Assembly: GCA_947044405.1 (NCBI GenBank)
Contig: CAMRHE010000028.1
Coordinates: 8,144,001-8,208,000 of the forward strand
From: Leptodactylus fallax
Lineage: Eukaryota; Chordata; Amphibia; Anura; Leptodactylidae
Direction of reading: 5' to 3'
DNA length: 64,000 nucleotides
Part shown: positions 45,408-58,039 of the stretch, one piece after another
How positions within the stretch are numbered: the first letter of the stretch is position 1
How the letters are laid out: the number at the start of each line of letters is the position of its first letter
Notes under the pieces: generated by a model
Seen by the model: the letters and a program-made list of their open reading frames with translations, nothing else
Databases searched by the model: none
What the model was told of the DNA's origin: nothing
Program-made: the position numbers and the translations under genes

Positions 45408-45785
45408 AGGAATGTGTCACCAAAAAATGACTTATTTTTTTTATAATCAACTTTTATGTTTAACATATTTGTAAGGAATTTTTGTAGAGACTTTAAAAAT
45501 GTTTCAATATTATTATTAAAAAAGCCTTAAAATCCTGCAGTTTTCCCTCTTGCCACTAATCCAAATAATATGCTGAGACTTCCTATTTTCTTTGCAACAG
45601 TCACCTCACTTACAGCACACTGATGATCACAGATTTTATTTCTATGTAAATAAGACACAGAATCCACCAGTCACAATCGGTGATGTCACATCTTATCTAC
45701 TCCCCTCTCTGCACAGGTCACAGAGCAGGCCTAGAAAACTCTCCCATAGAAGTCAATAGGATCTGCTCCAGATCCTATTGAGTGG
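45408..45785. mobile_element. MITE family N, copy 2
   Basis: It starts AAAGGAATGTGTCACCAAAAAATG and contains CAGTCACCTCACTTACAGC, TCACATCTTATCTACTCCC and CCCATAGAAGTCAATAGG, shared with 23036-23620. The right end is not clear. Confidence 0.72.
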
Positions 45786-45989
45786 AGCAGAGAGTGGGGC
45801 GGACAGTGGGATGGGTCACAGCGGGGACACATAGGCACCACATATTTATTATAACTCATAACAGATTTCCATTCTTGTGCACGGCGTGCGCCTTATTTAT
45901 TAAGAGGTCGGGGACCCTTGCTAAATCAGGGTGTCCTGTGCCTGTTGGGCCCTTTAATAAGACTGGTGAATCCTAATAAATCTGCCCTA

Positions 45990-48160
45990 TTAATTTCAGC
46001 CTTGGAAGCTTTAACTTTCTTCCTCTTTGGTTGTACGCCCTCCGTCAGGCCTCACAATCTTTTCTCCATCTTGATCTCTTTTCTTTAAGACAGATCGTAG
46101 AAAGGAACAAGATGTAAGTCTGCTTAACCCATTGAGACAAGCAGCTTCTCACTTGAGATGACCATTCACTTTTTGTCAGCTGATAAACAGTAAGTAAAGG
46201 ATATGAGATGAAAGAGTCACATTGTGAAGCCTTTTAGACTGATGGTAATGATAGAAAGATGAAAGGCTAATGGGTAATGGTGGATGAGATACAGTTACCT
46301 TTCTCCGCTGCTCACAAGCAAGACATTGCTAGAAAGTCACCTCTAATGTAAGAGAATATAAAACAGGGATCATTTATCAAATTTCCTTAAAGAGGTTTCC
46401 CATAAACATAACCAGATATAAATCTGAAGACAATTAAAAGTGAAACATTTTTGCAAATATAAATAATCAAACATTTTGCAGAGTTTTTTAGATTTTTTCT
46501 AACCCTCTTAGTAGTGACATCTTAGTCTGTTGTCTTGATCGGTTGCCAATGATACAACCATGAATACAAGATTTTTCTATGGTCTGTCAGAAATCCAGCC
46601 ATGATATAGTGATGTCATGATATTGTGGACAGGTTGTCAGGAGGGACACTACATATAAGGCTGGGTTAAGTTCACTTTAAGATAAACTGGTGTACATGCG
46701 TGACACCTCAAGTGTTTTAGCCATCTTTTAACAGTTTCTGCTACTTGTTAGAGAAGTGGGTGGGACTTATCAGGAAAAGGGTGTGGCTTGTCAAATTGGG
46801 TGGGGTTTAATTGGGTGATGATAAATCTGTTGCATTACATTAATCTAACCTTATACCTCCTATTAGCTGGCTAGCTTATAACAGAAAAATGCAACAAAAT
46901 TTTGGTGCAATTTTGGTGCATTTTTGATACACAGTGTTGCAATTTGGCCCACTCCAACGTTCTGTGAAGCCACACCCCTTTTTTGTATAATTGTCTAAAA
47001 AGTGTCCAAAACACTTGATAAATGCGGCCTTTTTTGTGTGCAAATTACGCCACAATTCAGGTGCATTTTGCTTGATTAATCTCCCTCATAAATGTGTAAA
47101 AATGTTAACAAATTTTTTGTTGTAAATTAATCTATCTAATAAGTGGTGTAAAAGTTGACTGGACGGTCACAATTAGACAGCATTAGACATGTTGAAAAAT
47201 CTGGTGGCGTTTAAGACTGTCTTGTCTTAACCAGTGTTAGTTTATCTGCCCCGATGCTTCTGTTACAAATCTGTAGTAAAATCCTTTTCGACAAAATCCA
47301 CATATTTTTGTTTTTCCTGTAAAATGATGGTAACTAAAATTCTAGTGAGATATTTCCCATACAAGGTAACCTATACACTGAGGGAGAGTTGCAGAGGACT
47401 TTATTGGTTGGGTCACAGAGTAATACCGCTATACTACGTACACCGGGTGGTCAGATATCTGCATTGTGTATATCCTCATAGAACTTTAACATTCTTGACT
47501 CATGAGTTACATAAATGACGAGGGATTTTACCGCACTAATATTTGCACAGCAAATGTAAAGATTAACACAAGGTTCATCCTGCAGCGCTAGTGTCAATGT
47601 ACACGGTGTGCGAATATCACATAGTCCATCTGACTGGTGGCTTCATGTCAAATGAGTTGGTACAACATAGATAAGGTGAAAACTTCAGAAGCTGTGTTTA
47701 TAGAGGAGAGAAGACACTGACAGATGAGGAAAGCTCTGTTCACTGCCGGAACACCTTGTGTCATGGTTCATGGGGAAGGTTTGAAAGAGACTTCAATGGA
47801 AATAAAAAAAAATTTCTATTTGCATAATCGGTGAGATCTGTCAGAAAATATTGTCCTACCAAACGATTCCCAGCATTAGGGCACTTACACACACTTATGT
47901 ATGTACTGCTCCTCGCATCTTCATTGCAAAGAAAATTTCAGAAAGAGCTCCAGTTCCTCTTCTCAGGAATTGGCTTCACATCTGTTGGTCACATGGTCAT
48001 GCAAAGGCTCAGTCCCATTCAAATGTGGAGGGCAGTGGTCTGTTACCATGATAGCTGGGAGCCTATAGAAGGCTCCCTGGTTTGACTGAATTTTACAATA
48101 CACTGCAATGCATTACCTTTGCAGTGTATTGTACTAGTGATCAGACCGCCTGGAGTTCAA
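45990..48160. other. Intergenic DNA with a partial MITE, no gene seen
   Basis: The stretch 46675-47252 shares GACTGTCTTGTC and the terminal TTATCTGCCCC with the element at 25408 and has inverted TTTTGGTGCATTTT-like words. No exon motifs were found in either strand. Confidence 0.5.
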
Positions 48161-48312
48161 GCCCCGAAAGGGTCAAAAAATAACAGTAATAAAAAAGTAA
48201 AAGATATCAACCCCCTTTCCCTAGATCAGATAGAAAATAAATAAAACACATACACATTAGGTATCCCTTAACTACAGCTTATAAAAATACTTTTCCCATA
48301 TAGTGAATGCTG

Positions 48313-49758
48313 AAAAGGTTACGGGGCGTGCCAAATTATTCGGCCCCCTTAAGTTAATACTTTGTAGCGCCACCTTTTGCTGCGATTACAGCTGCAAGTC
48401 GCTTGGGGTATGTCTCTGTCAGTTTTGCACATTGAGAGACTGAAATTCTTGCCCATTCTTCCTTGGAAAACAGCTGGAGCTCAGTGAGGTTGGATGGAGA
48501 GCGTTTGTGAACAGCAGTTTTCAGCTCTTTCCACAGATTCTCGATTGGATTCAGGTCTGGACTTTGACTTGGCCATTCTAACACCTGGATACGTTTATTT
48601 GTGAACCATTCCATTGTAGATTTTGCTTTATGTTTGGGATCATTGTCTTGTTGGAAGATAAATCTCCGTCCCAGTCTCAGGTCTTTTGCAGACTCCAACA
48701 GGTTTTCTTCCAGAATGGTCCTGTATTTGGCTCCATTCATCTTCCCATCAATTTTAACCATCTTCCCTGTCCCTGCTGAAGAAAAGCAGGCCCAAACCAT
48801 GATGCTGCCACCACCATGTATGACAGTGGGGATGGTGTGTTCAGGGTGCTGAGCTGTGTTGCTTTTACGCCAAATATCGTCTTGCATTGTGGCCAAAAAG
48901 TTGGATTTTGGTTTAATCTGACCAGAGCACCTTCTTCCACATGTTTGGTGTGTCTCCCAGGTGGCCTGTGGCAAACTTTAAACAAGACTTTTTATGGATA
49001 TCTTTGAGAAATAGCTTTCTTCTTGCCACTCTTCATAAAGGCCAGATTTGTAGAGTGTACGACTGATTGTTGTCCTATGGACAGACTCTCCCACCTCAGC
49101 TGTAGATCTCTGCAGTTCATCCAGAGTGATCATGGGCCTCTTGGCTGCATCTCTGATCAGTCTTCTTGTTTGAGATGAAAGTTTAGAGGGACGGCCGGGT
49201 CTTGGTAGATTTACAGTGGTCTGATACTCCTTCCATTTCAATATGATCACTTGCACAGTGCTCCTTGGGATGTTTAAAGTTTGGGAAATCTTTTTGTATC
49301 CAAATCCGGCTTTAAACTTCTCCACAACTGTATCACGGACCTGCCTGGTGTGTTCCTTGGTCTTCATGATGCTCTCTGCGCTTTAAACAGAGCCCTGAGA
49401 CTATCACAGAGCAGGTGAATTTATACGGAGACTTGATTACACACAGGTGGATTATATTTATCATCATCAGTCATTTAGGACAACATTGGATCATTCAGAG
49501 ATCCTCACTGAACTTCTGGAGTGAGTTTGCTGCACTGAAAGTAAAGGGGCTGAATAATATTGCACGCCCCACTTTTCAGTTTTTTAATTTTACAAAAGTT
49601 TAAAATAACCCATAAATTTCGTTCCACTTCACAATTGTGTCCCACTTGTTGTTGATTCTTCACCAAAAAATTAAAATTTTAGAACCTTAAGTTTGAAGCC
49701 TGAAATGTGGCAAAAGGTTGAAAACTTCAAGGGGGCCAAATACTTTCGCAAGGCACTG
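48313..49758 (-). mobile_element. Tc1-like transposon, copy B, left end lost
   Basis: The right end matches copy A exactly in outline (TACTTTCGCAAGGCACTG followed by TA). The left end begins only at the inner part of the terminal repeat (GGGGCGTGCCAAATTATT), so about 180 bp of the left repeat is missing. It is inserted in repeat P. Confidence 0.9.
48354..49367 (-). pseudogene. Tc1 DD34E transposase, broken (copy B)
   Basis: The ATG at 49367 starts MKTKEHTRQVRDTVVEKFKA with an intact helix-turn-helix half to SLYE. A 1-base deletion near 49033 (TCTTCATAAAG where copy A has TCTTCCATAAAG) shifts the frame. Further small losses near 48875 remove part of the region around the first Asp. The end is intact: [20 protein letters not shown] and [20 protein letters not shown]. 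It keeps the ACTCCAACAG bases that copy A lost. Confidence 0.91.
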
Positions 49759-50292
49759 TAAAAAAAATAGAGCAGCTGTTTTTTTCCAGTTTCTACTTCC
49801 AAAAAAATTTGAATAAAAAGTGATTGAAACATCGGACATTCCCCAAAATGGTATAAATAAAAAGTACATCTGGTTCCGCTAATAAGAACGCCTTATGCAG
49901 CTCCGTATACAGAAATATAAAAAAGTTACAAATTTAGAATATGGTAACACCAAGAATTGTCCTTTTGGTATCGCAATTATAGTAACAATCTGCAGAATAC
50001 AAGTAACAAGTCATGTTGGCTACAAGGTGAAGACCGTAAAAACAAAACCTATAAGAAAGTCGCACAAATGAAGTTTTTTTCTAATTCCACCCCATTCTGA
50101 ATTTCTTTCCAGCTTCCCAGTACATCCTATGGTATATGAAATGGTACCATAATGAAGTACAATTTGTCCTGCAAAAATTAAGCCCTTGTTTACTCTGTGA
50201 ACAAGAAAATAAAAAGTTATGGCTTTTGGAAGGCGGGGAGATGAAAAAACGATAGCTGAAAATGAAAAATGGCTTTTATGGTAAGGGGTTAA

Positions 50293-52470
50293 ATCCATTG
50301 AGAGCTCCCCATGAGATTCTACCCCTCAGATGGTGCCCCGCTGCCCTGTACAGAAACACTGGGGGAAGTAGTGACAACCACTCCAAGTGCTAATTGGGTA
50401 ATTTTGGTTCTTACAATGTCTATGAAGGTAGACAGAGATTTTTGGTATGGATGGAGCCACTGCTGACTCTACAGTGAGATCTGGATTTACCAAAATATAT
50501 CAAAGTCATGAATCCATACATTATCCCATATAATGTGCTTTATATGGACGTCTGTAGCATCTGCATGTGAATATGTCTAGATTGAACTGTTCTTCATCAT
50601 ATACTGAGTGAGTGTTTGCAGATTGTAATATATTGTGCGTTATTGTGGTTTATATACTATAGGGAACGCACAAATGAGATCTTTGTTCCGGCTCATAAGA
50701 ACACTGCACAATATTGGATAATCCCTATGAGCAGGAGCTGAGGATTATATACTAGCACATAATATCAAGCAGGATGAATGGCGCTATTTACATCCATTGT
50801 TTCTTCATTTGTCTGGCCGATTATATACTGGGCATAATGAATAGTCCATCTGGCGGTATCAACTGGGGACACGTATAGAAACCATTACAGAAACATATTA
50901 CTTATACCTGCAAGAGAATACTGGCCAGTGCTCCATATCCATTCTGCATCCTTAGGGCAGGTCTGACATTGTGCAGAAGAAGGAGCCAACTAAGACTGCC
51001 CAGTATTATTTGTTGGTGTATGGTAGTATTATAGACATTGCATTGCAGTATTATGTGGGAACTATATGGCTGTATTATGTGGACTCTTCTTTATTACTTG
51101 TATAATTAGTAGTATTTGGACAATAAAATGTATTTGGACTCACTGTGCTACTACTACTTGATCTGTGTATGGCGGTATTATTAAAATTGAATTGCAATGT
51201 TATATGGACTCTTTTTAAGGAGGAATAACAGAGGAACAGCACAATGTAGTAAACTAAGAATGCTCCAGAATGCAACTATTTCCCAAAACAGATTTGTCTG
51301 GTGACAGCTCACATTTAAAGGGACTTGTATTACCATTCACTATATTAGCATAACCTATATAGGGCGGTATTATCTGAGCACCAAGGTTGAAAAAAAGACC
51401 TAAGTCCCCCCACTCAGCATTTAGGGTGCCTTCTATTTATCTGAATGAGGTTGTTTTGGCAGCAAACACATGGATTTCTGCAAGTCTCATTGAGATGAAT
51501 AGAATTGCCCCTCTAGAAGGCATTTTGGTTTTTGGCTCAAAGATATTGCCCTGCAAATTCCTATTTTTCCTATTTATTAGTTTCAGTGAATATGTATCCT
51601 CATGGTCCCTTTAAAATTGAGAAGGAAACAGATTTATTTAATAAGATCTCTTACAAAGTTTCATATTTTAGCCTGTACTATTCGTTTATGCAACATGGTA
51701 TAATTAGTCATTATAATTATAATTGGAGGTCCACTTTAAAAGCTTAGTATTTACCGAGCCACCACTAGAGGGGGCTTAAAAGATTTACTATATACCGAGC
51801 CACAGGTATTAATATTTACTAAAAATATTAATTTACTTCTTTAAGCCTTAAAGTGAACCACTATGAAGTTGTTTCTAAAAAATTAATGACCTATGTCAAT
51901 GTGGAGATATCAGGGCAGAGACCACAAGTGTTGTCATGGGGACACTGGGACAGAACAGTGGCAGGATTTAAGCACAACTTTCATGTACAGTTATGATCAT
52001 TTACCCAAATACTAAAATTCCTCACTGTAGTGGAAACTGTGTGCATGTAACGTAACTATCCAGCGCCTGGCACAATACACACTGTACTAATGTCAGACCT
52101 TATCTCTGCTCTAAATCTAGGACATTGTATTTCACATTTTCATAAAGGTTGCAGGAAGTAAGAGAGGTCGATGTTCAGGGAGGCCGACAGTTACAGCTGC
52201 GAAATATTACACAGCAAAATATGTTTATCGAGCAGAAATATCCAATATGGGCAGCATTATAAATTATGTTTATACAGATATTTAGTGAAAAGCCCAAAAA
52301 AGTGCATAACAGATGTGTCTATCGTCAGTATTATCACCTAATGGCAGACACTTCTCATGTATCATCAGTACTATCACATAGTGTCATGACAAACACTTCT
52401 CATTCAAAAACTAAAATTCATTTAGTTTCAGGTTTGGGTGGTTTGAGCCGCAAACCATTCCTTAATTTGG
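50293..52470. other. Intergenic DNA, no gene seen
   Basis: AT-rich with short repeats such as TGTATTATGTGGACTCT (51070) and scattered frog-repeat words. GGTTGAAAAAAAGACCTAAG at 51385 resembles the common anuran GTTGAAAAAAGAC repeat. No exon or transposase was found. Confidence 0.5.
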
Positions 52471-52477
52471 CTTTAAA

Positions 52478-52925
52478 CATAGCGTATAACACTCTTAGGG
52501 CTCCTAGGATTATATATCCATAAAACATAGTGTATGACACTGTCAGGGCTCCTAGGACTATATATCTATAAAATATAGTGTATGACACTGTCAGGACTTC
52601 TAGGACTATATATCTATAAAACATAGTGTATGACACTGTCAGGGCTCGTAGGAATATATATCTATAAAACATAGTGTATGACACTGTCAGGGCTCCTAGG
52701 ACTATATATCTATAAAATATAGTGTATTGCACTGTCAGGGCTCCTAGAACTATATATCTATAAAATATAGTGTATTGCACTGTCAGGGCTCCTAGAACTA
52801 TATATCTATAAAACATAGTGTATGACACTGTCAGGGCTCCTAGAACTATATATCTATAACATGTAGTATATGACACTGTCAGGGTTCCTAGGATTTTATA
52901 TCTATAAAACATAGTGTATGACAAG
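52478..52925. repeat. 48-bp minisatellite, about 9 copies
   Basis: The unit is GTGTATGACACTGTCAGGGC, TCCTAGGACT and ATATATCTATAAAACATA. Being a multiple of three, it leaves a 204-codon minus-strand frame with 16-residue repeats (LGALTVSYTMFYRYIV) that is not a gene. Confidence 0.95.
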
Positions 52926-53185
52926 TGCATCGGGGGCGGGACCTGATTTACCAGATTTGCCTTCAGACAACCATGCTGCACACTGGGACTGAAAATGTTA
53001 ATCACTGATACAGGAGAAACATTAGGCATCAATTCTAATATTCATAACTGTGCATAGTTAAATCTGACAATCAGTCTCCGCCCTTACTGCACTTGTAGGC
53101 TAATTTGCATATCCATTGCTTCATTGGTTTGTGCAAACAAAGATGTTTCTGCTCATATTAAAGGCCTCTATATGGCACTATGATT
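52926..53185. mobile_element. Partial copy of the octamer-arm MITE
   Basis: GTGCATCGGGGGCGGGACCTG at the left and GCACTTGTAGGCTAATTTGC plus ATATCCATTGCTTCATTGG at the right match the arms of 37876-38290. The 48-bp array directly abuts it. Confidence 0.65.
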
Positions 53186-53649
53186 GATTGGAAAGGCATT
53201 TTGGACCTGACTGACTTCCTATAAGAATGGAGGTTATGATTTTTGGGAACCGTTTGTCAGATTTGGGACTAAGCAATGATGGGCAAAAGTGCAAATATAA
53301 GCACTTACCTGGTGGCATCATTTTTTAACATATGCCTAGTCTATCTGAATTGACTATGGGTACTATATGGACACAGGGTTGGACTCTGGTGGGCTCAGGT
53401 TCTGATGCAATAATGGACCCCAGTTACACCACTTCAATGTCCTATAGAAGGCCACCCCATTCAGAGATTACTTTGCTGTTACGATCTATTTGTGGATTAA
53501 TTCATACATGACCTATTTACTATTCACAATACTTCTTGTTTCTTGTATGGATAGGGGATTGGTCCTGGTGGGCCAGAGATACCCAGTCCAGTACTCTATA
53601 CAAATAGTTTAAGTTATTGTATATATGTGTATATAAAATAATTATATAT

Positions 53650-54182
53650 TTTATAGATAGATTTCTATTTTCTGGACATGATTATAAGGGCGGCCATCTT
53701 TCCTGAGCTTCTCCTCTGCTCTGTTAACAGCATTTAGTGATAAGCTTTACAGCATAGACATGGCCATGGGCAGCAATAGTCTGGAGAGGACTCATTGAGG
53801 TCTATGGAAGAGTTTTCTACACATGCTCTGTATATGGAAGGGGAGGAGATATGCTGTGACATCATATATTGTCAGTAGCGATGTAATGATGGTTCAATAG
53901 TGTTATCTATAGAGGTGTTATCTTCTATTGTAATTCTGTCTGTGATGTAAATGAGGTGACTGCTGCAAAGAAAATCCCTACAAAATTGGCAAGCAACAGT
54001 CCATTATTAGGCTTAGTGGCCAGAGATAATATTGCAATATAGATTATTATTATTATTAATAATAATAATAATAATAATAATTATAGTGACATGTAAAATA
54101 TTTAAAAAATTAACAAACATTTTTAAAAAATATGTTAACATAAAAGGTGGATAATTTTTTGGTGACACATTCCCTTTAAATA
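53650..54182. mobile_element. MITE family N, copy 3, with (TAA)n
   Basis: GTGACATCATATATTGTCAG, GGTGTTATCTTCTATTGTAAT, GTGATGTAAATGAGGTGACTG and CTTAGTGGCCAGAG recur at 59265-59590. The right end GGTGACACATTCCCTTTAAA is the family terminus. An ATT-to-AAT run forms a small palindrome at 54045-54087. Confidence 0.75.
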
Positions 54183-55149
54183 ATATTCTTTATCATAGAC
54201 TGAATCCATAATAATTCTATACTTGCATATTGTAGATTTATATATGTGAGGTTATCATTTGAGGGATTTATGGAGCTCCCGCAGGTAAGACGTGTGGCTG
54301 TCTCTTCATTATTGGTTTCAGAGACTGTATACACATGCCCGTCATATCATTCAGCTTTTGGCCGGGTCTGTGCACTCGGATGACTATGCCAAGCAGACAA
54401 ATATTACCAATGTGCCGCAGGGCATCAGTGACTACATCGCACACAATTTACCCTACATGTCAGGTTTACCCTGAGAAATGTTGAAGTAGGAGGAAAAAGT
54501 GAGCAGAATGGACATGTGTCAGCTGCTCCCCAGACAAAGCGCACAGACAATGTCAGAAATTAGATTTCGGAGCAGACAGACTTGTTTATCAATTGTAAAT
54601 TTGGAGACACAGGAAACAATGGCAAAATGTAATATGGAGAGGGCACATCCACCAGTATACTGTGTGTTACATTGTATATCTAACTACAATGCATGTAACA
54701 TTTCATGTAAATACACACCCTGTTGCAGCCTGTAATACCTCAGAGCTGTAGTCACAATTCTGCTGGTTGTCATTGGATAAGATCAACAAGTCTGCAGTCA
54801 GGTCACTCCTAATAGCCTAGCTGAGCTCCTGCAGTATAAAGTAGGGAAACATTTAGTGTAATGGGTATTCCCATCAGGGATATTTATGGCATATCCACCT
54901 TTTTCTTCTATCCACTATCTTGATGACGGCGGTGCCATCACCTCCTGGCACAGGAGCAGGTTGCGGCTGGCTACCATGGATTCCTGCCTTTTGGGCCCCA
55001 TCTTTATTAGCCCAAGTGCCAAGCACAGTGTACCATGGGTGAGAATTGTACTTGCTAGCTTTGTGTAGCTGGAGTCCCAGAACACAATCTGTGAACCTTT
55101 TTCCACATTTATTTAAACCCACCCCTTTTAGTGGTTTCATGCCTCTTCT

Positions 55150-55510
55150 GGGGCATGACCAGGCTCGGACTGGCCCACCAGGGAACCGATGAATTACCCG
55201 GTGGGCCTCAAGCCCCAACATTTGCGATCACCGCCGCAGGGGGTGCGACCATGACCGGCGAGGTACGGGGCCCATGGCCAGCTGGAAATGGCCGGGGCTC
55301 CGGACCACTATGACAGCGGTCGGGGAAAGCCTGGATCCTCGACCGCTATACATTTTGTAAATGAAAAGGGGCCCCAGCATGTCGCCAGGCCCCTTTCTAA
55401 TAGATGTCAGCCCAGGGGAGGTGACTTAAAATAATAAATAGCTATACTCACCTCTCCTGGGCTCTGCATCCTTTCCGGGGCCGTTCGGTCATGTGATTGA
55501 GGCCTGTGAT
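55150..55510. repeat. Frog repeat with AGGCTCGGACTGGCCCACC
   Basis: It starts CAGGCTCGGACTGGCCCACC, continues to CCGGTGGGCC and runs through CTATACTCACCTCTCCTGG to GGCCTGTGATTAGGCCTCAG. The CTCACC-TCCTGG segment is similar to part of the hAT-like element at 18840-18870. The class is unknown. Confidence 0.55.
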
Positions 55511-55764
55511 TAGGCCTCAGACAACCCATTTTTGTAACATGGACACAAAATGTGATGCTCACGCCCCTTCTTTATGACTTGATTGACGCATAAAGTGCCC
55601 ATGTCACATACAATATGACCGCGAGCCTGGCAGATGCTGGGTCTGGGAGCTACTCCCCCTCTTCTGGAATGGCCGGAGGTCACCCCTTTTTTTGGGAGCC
55701 TTTTGGGTGTTTTGGGACAGCTGTGAAGTGCATTTTTGCTGAGAATGGGGCTTGAACAAATTTG

Positions 55765-55812
55765 CAGCATATTTTCCACACCTGCCTAAGTTTTTTGCAC
55801 AGCACTGTAGCC
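55765..55812. mobile_element. MITE family F, right-end fragment
   Basis: CAGCATATTTTCCACACCTGCC and TAAGTTTTTTGCACAGCACTG match the outer right terminus of family F. Confidence 0.7.
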
Positions 55813-55879
55813 TTGACATATGCATAAGCTGTTCTGTCTGTATACAGTTCACATTGCACAATTAGTGATTTTAGTCACG

Positions 55880-56165
55880 GTGGCTTGGGCTCGCTTTTGT
55901 CTGGCTCCAAGGTACCATATGCGGTTTGCAGGATGGTTTCCATTTAGCGCCTCCGCTCCGGACTCGATGATTACATAATTACGGCCCTCGCACTTTCCTA
56001 TTCCTGACAGCTTTGATCCCCATAATGCTTCATTTGCCGGCCCGCCTCATTGTGTGAGAGCTCTCCAGCCATGTCCTCTCCATGTGGAGTTTTGTGCCGC
56101 CTTCTTCGCCTTGACCTTACATTTTCATTGCTGAACTGCTAAAGAGACAATCAATGGATCTGACC
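55880..56165. promoter_or_regulatory. Repeat-free segment with homeobox-like words, possible conserved element
   Basis: The stretch includes GATGATTACATAATTACGGC, CCTGACAGCTTTGATC and TTTTCATTGCTGAACTGC, with no repeat signature. It lies about 13.5 kb 5' of the ITGB6 ATG. An enhancer role is a guess from composition. Confidence 0.25.
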
Positions 56166-56766
56166 ACAACATTAGGAGTGGAGAATGTGAGAAATGGTTG
56201 CTGCAATCCATCAGTCTTCTAAAACACTTCAGGGAAATGGCGTCCCAGCTCATGAATAAGTATGCGGCTAAAGAGCAGTCTACCTGTCTGAGCCTCATCT
56301 ATAACTGCCCCCTCCTCTTTCATTACAGTCCCATATCTCTCTGTCAGAGTCAATGACTATGGAGGGCTCGCCACTTTTAGTGTTTTGTCTGCCTGAATTG
56401 TTGGCTTTGTGGGAATATAGAAGATGCAAAAATAGCAGCGGGGTTGAGAACGGTTTGTTGTGTCTTGTAAATTGCCTTTATTTTTGCAGCCAGAAAATTG
56501 TGGCTTTTGTGCCATTTAAAGGGAAGTTCTGAAACTTTGAAAGAGTTTGAAATGGAAAAAAAATGGCTGCTCATTGCAGAAACGGCGCCACTCTTGTCCA
56601 TGGGTTGTGTTCGGTATTGCAGGGCTAGTGAGGTTGGATTGTGGTATTAGGACAAGAGTGGTGATGTTTGAGCCAGAAAGCAGCCATGTTTTTACTTATC
56701 TCGTACAAACCCTTTAAATACCTAAATAGCTATTTCTTATTAAATGTAATATAAGTGCACTTGTCT

Positions 56767-57293
56767 TAAAGGAATTGTCTCATAACCAGCACTTATCCCC
56801 TATTCAGCTCTGAGACCACCACCAATCACAAGTAAGGCCCGGTTCACATCTGCGTTTGGGTGGTTTCCGTTCGGGGGGAACGCTTGGTTTCCGCACGAAG
56901 CAAGCAGCACTTTCCTTTCCGCATGTTTCTGCATGTTTTGTGCGGAAACCGAAAGGAAACCACACAGACCCCATTATAGTCTACGGGGTCTGTTGGTTTC
57001 CCAGGTAAACTGCTTTTTATGCGTATAGGTTTCCGTTCGGGGGGTCCCCAAGTGGACTCCCTGAACGGAAACCCGAACGCAGATGTGAACCGGGCCTTAG
57101 GGGATCTATGGTCCTCCATTTGAAGGTTGTCCTTGCTGTCCTATTCACTCTGTTGGACTGCCAGAGACAGCTGAGTGTTGTACTCATAGTCAGTGAATGG
57201 AGCAAACCTGCATGACTACAGAGGACACAGGAGTCCCATTTTTGTGATCCTGTAGATAAAGGATAAGTGTTGTTCATGGGACAATCCCTTTAA
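56767..57293. mobile_element. Outer MITE interrupted by an inner MITE
   Basis: AAAGGAATTGTCTCATAACC and CACTTATCCCCTATTCAGC at the left pair with AAAGGATAAGTGTTGTTCATGG and GACAATCCCTTTAA at the right. Between them, 56837-57099 is a complete second MITE (AAGGCCCGGTTCACATCTGC to the inverse GCAGATGTGAACCGGGCCTT) of the GTTTCCGTTCGGGG family. Confidence 0.85.
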
Positions 57294-57544
57294 GACCCCT
57301 AGGCACATCAGGGCATTCTAGCAGGAACACAGCAGGGACTCAGTGGCAGTGCCCATGATCAGAGATGACTGTGATTACGGGCATTTCACTACTCAGGGTT
57401 ACTTTCCCTTTGACGATTGGTAATGGGGCGGCCCTCCTGCGGTGCGATTGTGGGAACCATCCCATGACCACGTTAGCCTGGAGTCATCTCAAGGCTCCTA
57501 CGCCTGCCATAGTAATGTAACTATTAAAGTCTGCCTGTAGCTTA

Positions 57545-57893
57545 ATGGCAGCTCAAAGACATGTTATTTTTTTCTTCAAAATTTTAGTACAGGTATTAAA
57601 ACATGAAAAAAACTATAAATCTGGTATCACTGTGATCGTACCGACTCGGAGCCAACAGGTCACTTCTGAGTGGCTGTAATGCATTTGTTTTTCAATTCCA
57701 TCCCAATTTGATTTTTTTCCTGCTTTCCAGTCAATTTTAAGGAATATAAAAAGTACCATTTCGAAGTACAATTTGTCTTGCAAAAAACAAGCCCTGAAAG
57801 GACTATGTAAAAGGAAAAGTGAAAAATTATGGCCTTTGGAAAGCAGAGAGTTAAAAACAAAAGAGACAAAAATTAAAAGTGGCTAAGGGTTAA
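57545..57893. repeat. Frog interspersed repeat P, copy 2
   Basis: It shares ordered blocks with 49790-50292 (TTCGAAGTACAATTTGTC, AAAACAAGCCCT, AAAAATTATGGCCTTTGG, GGCTAAGGGTTAA). Uninterrupted here. Confidence 0.7.
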
Positions 57894-58039
57894 ATGGTCA
57901 GGTCCCTCAACTCCTTATGAAGACTTAAAGGGTTGTCCCGTTATGAACACTTATTTCCTATCCACAGGACTGGGGGTTAGGTATCCGATCGCTAGGGGCT
58001 CGATCTCTATTTTGTGAATCTGCTGTGCCCGGCGGAAGC

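Larger units (their letters stand above)
48165..50292. repeat. Frog interspersed repeat P split by a Tc1 copy
   Basis: The left part 48165-48312 (GTAAAAGATATCAACCCCC) and right part 49760-50292 (AATAAAAAGTGATTGAAAC, GAAGTACAATTTGTCCTGCA, AATAAAAAGTTATGGCTTTTG, ending AAGGGGTTAA) form one old repeat. A second copy at 57545-57893 shares GAAGTACAATTTGTC, AAGCCCT, AATTATGGCCTTTGGAAAG and TAAGGGTTAA. Confidence 0.7.

Noticed and set aside
52418..53032. 204-codon minus-strand open frame of 16-residue repeats
   Set aside because: It is the translation of a 48-bp minisatellite; no start context, splice sites or protein family.
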